The translations under genes were made by a program, and so were the position numbers. The notes beneath the pieces are model-generated. The model was not told the DNA's origin. It did no database searches and saw only the letters and a list, made by a program, of their open reading frames with translations. Shown here piece after piece: positions 1 to 4,757 of a DNA stretch of 6,223 nucleotides; position 1 is the stretch's first letter, and every line of letters begins with the position of its first letter. Source of the DNA: an uncultured Fretibacterium sp. (GTDB lineage: Bacteria; Synergistota; Synergistia; Synergistales; Aminobacteriaceae); contig CALGGR010000130.1 of the NCBI GenBank assembly GCA_937915755.1, forward strand, positions 1 through 6,223, given 5' to 3'.

Positions 1-156
1 CCTTGTTTGAACTCTTACTCACTATTTGTCAATTTACTCGCACTAACCTCTCGTTTTTGTTGCTTTCTGGTTTTGCGCTTTGCTTTTTCTTTTATGGTGA
101 TTAGTATACTCTTTTTTGAAATTTCATCAATAAGTAAAAATACTGTCTTTTCTTTT

Positions 157-185
157 TTGATAATTTAATTGTAAAAATGTATAAT
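157..185 (+). promoter_or_regulatory. sigma-70 type promoter of the regulator operon
   Basis: A -35 box TTGATA (157-162, five of six consensus bases) and a perfect -10 box TATAAT (180-185) are separated by exactly 17 bp. Transcription would start near 191-193, giving a short leader of about 25 nt before the start codon at 218. It is the only strong promoter I see upstream of the two small genes and could also read through into the primase gene. The boxes are read directly; activity is inferred. Confidence 0.8.
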
Positions 186-191
186 TATGCA
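178..191. promoter_or_regulatory. operator-like dyad over the -10 box
   Basis: The 14 bases TGTATAATTATGCA form an inverted repeat in which six of seven base pairs match; only T180/G189 is mismatched. The dyad covers the whole -10 box and the expected transcription start. Cro/C1-type regulators commonly bind such sites at their own promoter, so autorepression by the HTH protein encoded just downstream is a reasonable inference. The AT-rich context makes a chance palindrome possible. Confidence 0.4.
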
Positions 192-202
192 GAACATAAA
201 TG

Positions 203-210
203 AAAGGAGA
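203..210 (+). promoter_or_regulatory. ribosome binding site deciding the start of the HTH gene
   Basis: AAAGGAGA lies with its GGAG core (206-209) 8 bases before the ATG at 218. An in-frame ATG at 200 lies upstream of this site and so cannot use it. It would also leave only a few leader bases after the predicted transcription start. The ATG at 218 is therefore the better start. Confidence 0.8.
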
Positions 211-217
211 TATTTTT

Positions 218-550
218 ATGCCACGTTGGGATAAGGATAAATTAAGTCCTTTAGGACACATGAGAGCAACAGCGGGATATTCAAGAGAAACGGCTGCTTA
301 TGCTATGCATCTATCTTTGTCAACTATGGTACGTTATGAGACAGGTATCACAGATATTCCAATCGGTATCGCTGAAGAAATGGCTATCTTATATCACGTA
401 ACATTTGACAACTTAAGAGAAGCTATAAAAGCAACTAAAGAAGAAAAATTTGTTAATGTCATTGGAAGGCACAAAAAAATATTAAATCAACCTAAGATTG
501 CTTTTAGCAATGAAATTAGAAAGGGAAATACTATCAATGGACACAATTGA
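218..550 (+). CDS. XRE (Cro/C1-type) helix-turn-helix regulator
   Basis: This is a small DNA-binding protein of 110 residues, probably a transcriptional repressor of its own operon. Residues about 12-70 form a complete HTH_3 fold. Helix 2 is near residues 22-30 (SRETAAYAM), the recognition helix follows near 33-43 (SLSTMVRYETG), and the closing helices carry the family pattern AEEMAILYHVTFDNL. The last 35-40 residues are basic, without a recognisable domain, and could be a linker or oligomerisation tail. The start at 218 is chosen because an AGGAG-type site lies 8 bases upstream. The 3' end overlaps the next gene by 14 bp, so the two are probably translationally coupled. An operator-like dyad covers the promoter. 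In phage, satellite and plasmid modules such a protein usually acts as a lysogeny or copy-control regulator. The fold is secure; the target is inferred. Confidence 0.88.
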   Translation: MPRWDKDKLSPLGHMRATAGYSRETAAYAMHLSLSTMVRYETGITDIPIGIAEEMAILYHVTFDNLREAIKATKEEKFVNVIGRHKKILNQPKIAFSNEIRKGNTINGHN

Positions 551-932
551 GAATAATAATAATAATCATTATGTAACAACTGAAATGTTCAATGCGGGAA
601 TTGAAAGTTTAAAATCTGAAATTCTTAAAAGCAATGAACTTTTGCGTTCGGAATTCAACTCTAAAATAGACAAAAATACTACGGAACTTAAAAATGAAAT
701 TAGAGTTAGTAATGTTCAGATTGAGGGCATTAAAGCAAGACTTGATGACGTGCATTTTTATTTTTCTATCTATTTCGCCGTTATTACTATCATGATTGCT
801 TTAATCGCTCTTATTCCTGTTATATCTCAATTCTTCAAGAGTTTTCGTAAACCTTCTGTCTCTGTTGAGGTTGTTCAGGATATGATTGATAAGGCCATTT
901 CAAAGGCTTTTAGTGTGAAAGGAAATAATTAA
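537..932 (+). CDS. small coiled-coil protein with one transmembrane segment, unknown function
   Basis: I do not recognise a named family. The 131-residue product starts with an Asn run (residues 6-10). A long helical, heptad-like stretch rich in Lys, Glu, Leu and Ile follows (about 15-70, probable coiled coil). Next comes one strongly hydrophobic segment (about 74-99), then a basic patch (KSFRK, 101-105) and a short amphipathic C-terminal helix. No cleavable signal peptide is seen. The layout, a coiled coil anchored to the membrane, recalls XhlA-like phage proteins and DUF1640/Bdr-like proteins, but only in architecture. The start at 537 is preferred because AAAGGGAAA lies about 9-11 bases upstream. 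In-frame TTG 498 and ATG 510 have no such site and would overlap the HTH gene further. The 14-bp overlap with the HTH gene points to co-expression with the regulator. A membrane tether for the replication complex or a superinfection or lysis role are both conceivable; none is shown. Confidence 0.75.
   Translation: MDTIENNNNNHYVTTEMFNAGIESLKSEILKSNELLRSEFNSKIDKNTTELKNEIRVSNVQIEGIKARLDDVHFYFSIYFAVITIMIALIALIPVISQFFKSFRKPSVSVEVVQDMIDKAISKAFSVKGNN
552..566 (+). repeat. (AAT)5 microsatellite encoding an Asn run
   Basis: Five consecutive AAT triplets encode Asn residues 6-10 of the small membrane protein. Because the unit is a triplet, copy-number changes would alter only the length of the Asn run and not the frame. 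It is therefore not a phase-variation switch. Confidence 0.8.
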
Positions 933-943
933 GGATGTATAAG
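915..943 (+). promoter_or_regulatory. possible secondary promoter before the primase gene
   Basis: A GTGAAA hexamer (915-920, four of six bases of the -35 consensus) and TATAAG (938-943, five of six of the -10 consensus) are 17 bp apart. They overlap the end of the membrane-protein gene. Transcription would begin near 950, at the foot of the hairpin in the primase leader. The match is moderate and the sequence is AT-rich, so it may be fortuitous. If real, it would let the primase be expressed independently of the regulator operon. Confidence 0.3.
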
Positions 944-947
944 AATC

Positions 948-968
948 AAAAAACCCCTATCACCGGGG
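948..968 (-). terminator. hairpin with A-tract, intrinsic-terminator-like on the minus strand
   Basis: Six A residues (948-953) are followed by CCCC (954-957), a 7-base loop and GGGG (965-968). Read on the minus strand this is a short GC stem followed by six T residues, the layout of an intrinsic terminator. No minus-strand gene lies upstream of it, because the primase gene occupies that region on the other strand. It could stop antisense transcription coming out of the primase gene. Alternatively, the stem may act in the + strand leader mRNA of the primase. The stem is only four pairs. Confidence 0.45.
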
Positions 969-977
969 CGTCATTAA

Positions 978-988
978 CTCCTGAGGAG
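978..988 (+). promoter_or_regulatory. primase ribosome binding site inside a palindrome
   Basis: CTCCTGAGGAG is a dyad with five matching pairs around one central base. Its right half is AGGAG (984-988), placed 8 bases before the ATG at 997, and its left half is complementary to that site. The AGGAG makes the start at 997 secure. The dyad cannot close tightly on one central base. It could instead be a protein-binding site or pair with another copy of itself. Confidence 0.6.
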
Positions 989-996
989 ATTATATC

Positions 997-3981
997 ATGT
1001 TAAGCTACGAAGTAATCAGCAAGCAGTACGGAATATTAGATACTGTTAAGCGCTTAGGACTTGAGGGACAATTAGAACATTTAAAAGAATACGCAAATGG
1101 AGTTTTTCGTTGTAAATCAGTTTTTAACCCTGGCAAAAGTAATGAAGTCACTTCAATTGACACGGTTAAAAATTCTTGGTACGACTTCAAAGAACAACAG
1201 GGCGGAGGAGTTATTCAGTTAGTCGCCTTGCTTAAGTATGGCAGCATTTGCAGTGAAAATATAAAAAGAGCTGCTCATGACATCGCTGGCACTGAATACG
1301 ATGAAAAATATTTTGTTCGCTATGAAAAAGCACGCATTGACTTTGAAAAGAAAACTAACGAGGCTCATAAGAAATTATTTAATGATGATGAAGTTTCAAA
1401 GAAAACTTTAGATTATCTCTTTGCGCGCGGACTTACTGAAGAAACAATCAAAAAATTTAAAATCGGCATTACTCAAATTAAACTTTTTGATCCTGATGAA
1501 AATAAATTTGTTGAAGAATTCCGGCTTTTTATTCCTATTTTTAACGAATTCAACAACCCTGTTTATGCTGTTTTCAGGAAGTTAGACAGCTTACCTCAAG
1601 AATTAACTAATTGGCATGAAGGCACTCCGAAATACTATAAATTGCCTTTGAGCTATACCGATGAAGCAGGCGAAAAACATAAAAAAGTTTTCTTGCAATC
1701 ATTGCCAATGGGACTAAACACTATCCCCGTAAAAGAAGAAGATTGCAAAACTCTTTTAATCGGTGAAGGCTGCTTTGATTTTCTCTTAGCTGCTCAGGAA
1801 GGTTATAGCGCTTTATTCTCGGCCGGCGGTTCTTTTAGTGCTGAGAATTTAGAAATCATAAAAAATGAAGCTATTCGTTTTGATGACATTATTACAGTTT
1901 ACGACAATGACTCCAGCGATGGCGAATATAGCAACTCTGGACATAAATTTACTTACAAAACAGGACGCTTGCTTTTTGATGAAAAAATACCGTTCAAGTG
2001 TGTTACTTCTTACGGCAAAAACGGAGACAAAAAAGATATAAAAGATTTGGCCGAATACTACGAATTAGTCGGCGATTTTGAGGACTTATTACAAAATGCA
2101 GTCAATGGCTATGTTTTCTTAGCTGAACAATTTGTTTACCGTGAAAAGAATTCGAAGAATAAAGATTTTGCAGGACGCCGTTTCTGGCAGATAAAAGACC
2201 CTGAAGACTCTATGTTGTTCTTTAGAAAATTACGCCGCTTTGTTCTTGACGCTAAAGACGCTGCTTGTTTATCTGATGACGGCTACAAAGATTTCAAAAA
2301 AGCTATTTGTGCGTATTTCCCTGAAAGCAAATGGAAAGAGCTTGAAAACATTTCTAAAAAAGAACATTTCTTAGAGTGTAGAGAAAAATTCTTCCAGAGT
2401 ATTGAATTTGATGACTTAAGACCTAATTTTCATTGGATCGGAAGTATCGCTCACGGTAATTACATGGCTTATAATCAGGCGGGATATTGGCAGCCGGTTA
2501 ATGACTCTCATGTTCATTACTTGATTGAACGCGCTTTGAACTTTTCAGAAATGCCGAAAACTATTGAGGATATTGAAAAATCCTTTAAAAACAGGTTACA
2601 GAAATCTCCTAACAAAATAAGATTTAATTCTCGACATGTTTTTAGTTTTCTTAACGGAGTTTTAGATTTAACAACCGGTGACTTCAGAGAACACAGGCCG
2701 GATGACTTAATTACTTTCCAGGCCAATTTTAATTATGATGAGACTGCTACTTGCCCAATGTATGATAAATTCTTGCAAGATATTACCTTAGGCGAAAAAA
2801 GCAGAATTGATTTCCTTGATGATATTTGCGGTTATGCTTTAGTTCCTGATAACAGGTTCGAGAAAGCAGCTATCTTGCTCGGAAAAGGCCGAAATGGTAA
2901 AGGAACTTTCTTGCACATTCTGGAAGCTCTCTTTAAAAGCTCAAATGATGATGACTGCACTAATCCTATTTCTCATATTGAACCTAAGGACTTAAAAGAC
3001 CCGACAAAAGTTATTATGCTTGAGCATTCTTGGCTTAACCTCGCTTATGACATTGATAGCGACTTGAGAGGCTGTGAAAGGCTTATAAAGCAAATTTCCA
3101 GCAGAGACCCCATTACGGGCAATTTGAAATTCAAAGACACAAAAAGTTTTGTTACTCGCGCTAAATTAATTATGGCAAGCAATCACATGCCTAAACTTCA
3201 TGATATTTCTAATGGCATGAAATCTCGCCTTATGTTCTGCAAATTCTGCGCTGATTTTTCAAATAATCCGGATGTCGGGCTGGCAAGCAAAATCATTAAG
3301 TTCGAGTTGCCTGGCATTTTCAACAGGATTTACAGGGCTTATAAAAATTTATTAATTCGCGGTTTTATTAGGGAGGCCTGCGACCAAGACAGCACTCTTC
3401 ATGATTTCTCTTTGAGCGCAAATCCTATTTTGCAATTCTGGGAGACTGAATTCTCTCTCAAACTTAACCCTAATTATGAGTGCCAAACTTTTGAAGTTTT
3501 CAAGGAATATTCTGAATGGTGCAAAACTCACGGCTATAAAATCCCAAATGAGAAAAACTTTCAAACTAGCTTTATTATGACAATGGAAGGCATTGAAGGT
3601 TTAACATTTGAAAGAATTCAACGGCGCGAGGGGTATTCTAGACCTTACTTCTACCGCTTTGTTCATAAAAATTCTGAACCGGTGCAAGTGAAAAAATATA
3701 CGGCTGAAATGCTTATGAAAATGAATTTGCGTGATACTCCTATGGTGGAACTTCAGGAAATATATTTTAACGAAATGGAAAAAGAAGAAGCAATAAAATT
3801 TCTTCAGTTATTATCAAGTCAACCAATGGAAATACAATCAAGAATTAATAACAGCATGTGGATATTTGATCTCAAAGTGATTGATGAGAAGCCTAATGGA
3901 AATATTTTTGAATTTGATTGTAATCAAAATCAAATAAGACAAACTGGCATTTTAAAGCAAGGAAAATTCATAGCATTCTAA
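997..3981 (+). CDS. P4-alpha/D5-type replication primase-helicase
   Basis: This is a 994-residue initiator expected to recognise the origin, unwind it and synthesise primers in the cytoplasm. Residues about 36-80 align with the CHC2 zinc-finger domain of DnaG-type primases, but only C39 of the usual ligands remains. A Toprim domain follows: catalytic E257 in IGEG, then D303 and D305 in VYDNDSSDG, with KDIKDLAEYY near 346-355. A linker leads to a D5_N domain (about 470-620) with the typical NGVLDLTTG and CPMYDKFL. The superfamily 3 helicase has Walker A GKGRNGKGT (629-637, K635), Walker B near 681-688 (NLAYDIDS), sensor Asn729 in MASNHMP and probable arginine finger R744. Residues about 809-890 resemble the C-terminal DNA-binding region of this family; residues 891-994 are an extra tail I cannot assign. 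All helicase and Toprim residues are present, so it looks functional. The start is fixed by AGGAG 8 bases upstream. The iteron cluster downstream is its likely binding site. Confidence 0.92.
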   Translation: MLSYEVISKQYGILDTVKRLGLEGQLEHLKEYANGVFRCKSVFNPGKSNEVTSIDTVKNSWYDFKEQQGGGVIQLVALLKYGSICSENIKRAAHDIAGTEYDEKYFVRYEKARIDFEKKTNEAHKKLFNDDEVSKKTLDYLFARGLTEETIKKFKIGITQIKLFDPDENKFVEEFRLFIPIFNEFNNPVYAVFRKLDSLPQELTNWHEGTPKYYKLPLSYTDEAGEKHKKVFLQSLPMGLNTIPVKEEDCKTLLIGEGCFDFLLAAQEGYSALFSAGGSFSAENLEIIKNEAIRFDDIITVYDNDSSDGEYSNSGHKFTYKTGRLLFDEKIPFKCVTSYGKNGDKKDIKDLAEYYELVGDFEDLLQNAVNGYVFLAEQFVYREKNSKNKDFAGRRFWQIKDPEDSMLFFRKLRRFVLDAKDAACLSDDGYKDFKKAICAYFPESKWKELENISKKEHFLECREKFFQSIEFDDLRPNFHWIGSIAHGNYMAYNQAGYWQPVNDSHVHYLIERALNFSEMPKTIEDIEKSFKNRLQKSPNKIRFNSRHVFSFLNGVLDLTTGDFREHRPDDLITFQANFNYDETATCPMYDKFLQDITLGEKSRIDFLDDICGYALVPDNRFEKAAILLGKGRNGKGTFLHILEALFKSSNDDDCTNPISHIEPKDLKDPTKVIMLEHSWLNLAYDIDSDLRGCERLIKQISSRDPITGNLKFKDTKSFVTRAKLIMASNHMPKLHDISNGMKSRLMFCKFCADFSNNPDVGLASKIIKFELPGIFNRIYRAYKNLLIRGFIREACDQDSTLHDFSLSANPILQFWETEFSLKLNPNYECQTFEVFKEYSEWCKTHGYKIPNEKNFQTSFIMTMEGIEGLTFERIQRREGYSRPYFYRFVHKNSEPVQVKKYTAEMLMKMNLRDTPMVELQEIYFNEMEKEEAIKFLQLLSSQPMEIQSRINNSMWIFDLKVIDEKPNGNIFEFDCNQNQIRQTGILKQGKFIAF

Positions 3982-3995
3982 GCTCCTGAGCTTTT
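3980..3995 (+). terminator. hairpin at the primase stop codon
   Basis: AAGCT (3980-3984) pairs with AGCTT (3989-3993) around the loop CCTG, starting within the stop codon of the primase gene, and only four T residues follow before an A. This is a weak intrinsic-terminator candidate. It could also protect the 3' end of the message. The larger hairpin 22 bases further on is the better terminator. Confidence 0.35.
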
Positions 3996-4016
3996 AGGAA
4001 TACTAGGAATTACGAG

Positions 4017-4050
4017 CCTGTGATTTTACTTTTCATTACAGGTTTAATTT
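4017..4050 (+). terminator. probable intrinsic terminator of the primase transcript
   Basis: CCTGTGAT (4017-4024) pairs with ATTACAGG (4035-4042), giving eight pairs including one G-T wobble around a 10-base loop. TTTAATTT (4043-4050) follows. The position, 35 bases after the primase stop codon, fits a terminator that keeps the operon from reading into the iteron region. The T-tract is interrupted by AA, so efficiency may be moderate. Confidence 0.55.
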
Positions 4051-4379
4051 GGCATGTCTTTTATTTCGCTTCAATCGTTATAAATCAGGCCTTTTCTTTT
4101 CTCAAAGGATAAAACATATTGTCTAGCGTTCAAGAATACGTTTCGACCATAAGGACTAACACTCACACTCCGCACCACACACCATGCCTTTTCTCTTCAA
4201 AAAAAACTCTAACTAGCACAAAGAAAAAATAAAGCCTGCAAAAGCTCCACCGCGCTTCTCTCCTTAAAACTAAAAACCTAAATGGCACAGAGAAAAAATT
4301 TAAAAGACTGAAAACCCCAAAAAGCTTAGTGATTTTTACCAAAATAACATTTTGCGTTAATTTCTATTGTTTTCTGATT
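4051..4379. other. gene-free stretch between primase terminator and iterons
   Basis: I see no credible gene here: the open frames are ten codons or so and lack ribosome binding sites. The strand is purine-rich in its second half. It holds an imperfect 15-base direct repeat and no RNA gene or attachment site that I can recognise. Its position suggests it belongs to the untranscribed origin region. Confidence 0.5.
4216..4299. repeat. imperfect 15-bp direct repeat, two copies
   Basis: GCACAAAGAAAAAAT (4216-4230) recurs as GCACAGAGAAAAAAT (4285-4299). The two copies match at 14 of 15 bases and lie 69 bp apart. The A-rich core makes part of the match cheap, but the GCACA(A/G)AG portion is shared as well. 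It could be an accessory element of the origin region. No protein partner can be named. Confidence 0.45.
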
Positions 4380-4380
4380 G

Positions 4381-4700
4381 TGGCTTATATGTGAATACCA
4401 GCATGTAAGTACGGATATAAGCCATGATATAAGCCGGTTAAGTTGTTGATATTACTTCATTTGTTCAATGTGGCTTATATGGCTTATGAGATTGAGTGTT
4501 ATTGAAAGAAAAATTTTCTCTTGTGCTAAAGAAGTAACACTTTTAATCTTTGAGCAAAAAATATATAGAGCATTTTTCATTTTTTCATGTGACATATAAG
4601 CCATAAGATTAAAAAGGAGTGGTGAAGCGGGATTAAGTGGCTTATATAGTGTCTTGTGTGGTGATTTGTGACTTATAAGCCACGTAAGCCATGTAAGCCG
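4381..4700. repeat. iteron cluster, probable replication origin
   Basis: The core GGCTTA (or TAAGCC on the other strand) occurs ten times in 320 bp. + orientation copies start at 4382, 4472, 4481 and 4639; reverse copies start at 4418, 4430, 4597, 4676, 4685 and 4694. Five copies share the perfect 10-mer TGGCTTATAT. Neighbouring copies show regular steps: 12 bp (4418 to 4430, with a degenerate copy 12 bp before) and 9 bp (4472 to 4481; 4676 to 4685 to 4694). Copies also face each other as inverted pairs, for example 4381-4390 with 4415-4424, and 4594-4603 with 4638-4647. An AT-rich block at about 4500-4590 is free of iterons and could be the melting region. P4-type and satellite replicons place such iterons next to their primase-helicase gene, so an origin bound by that protein is the best reading. 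A multi-site operator is the main alternative. Confidence 0.75.
4491..4593. other. AT-rich iteron-free core, candidate DNA unwinding element
   Basis: This stretch sits between the left and right iteron groups. It contains A and T runs, including AAAAAATATATAGAG near 4555-4569 and the T-rich block at 4573-4585, and has no copy of the GGCTTA core. Origins opened by superfamily 3 helicases usually have an easily melted segment beside the binding sites. I infer the same here from position and composition only. I find no DnaA box. Confidence 0.35.
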
Positions 4701-4704
4701 GAAC

Positions 4705-4729
4705 AAAAAAAGCCGGAGTTGTCCCCGGC
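4705..4729 (-). terminator. intrinsic terminator of the exported Sel1-like gene
   Basis: On the minus strand, GCCGG and CCGGC arms (4725-4729 and 4712-4716) with an 8-base loop are followed by seven T residues (4711-4705 read in reverse). It lies 28 bases after the stop codon of the minus-strand gene. The last iteron (to 4700-4701) ends directly beside it and carries the same GCCGG, so an alternative pairing with that copy is possible. Confidence 0.75.
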
Positions 4730-4757
4730 CTGAGCATATGTAAGTTGTGTTATGAAA

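Noticed and set aside
79..110. Promoter with TATACT at 105-110 in the left leader
   Set aside because: No acceptable -35 hexamer at 16-18 bp; the AGTATACT palindrome alone is too short to call.
19..165. Minus-strand open stretch of about 40 codons with a lysine-rich end in the left leader
   Set aside because: It has no ATG, GTG or TTG start in frame after the preceding stop, and its Lys-rich composition follows from the T-rich + strand.
2466..3346. GGCTTATA copies inside the primase gene (near 2467, 3080 and 3336) as further iterons
   Set aside because: They are isolated, far apart and explained by coding for Ala-Tyr or similar residues; none has the full TGGCTTATAT.
4452..4706. Minus-strand open frame of 84 codons across the iteron cluster
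   Set aside because: Its repeated residues (TWLTWL, YMSHE) are merely translated iterons; it has no domain and overlaps the origin-like region and terminator.
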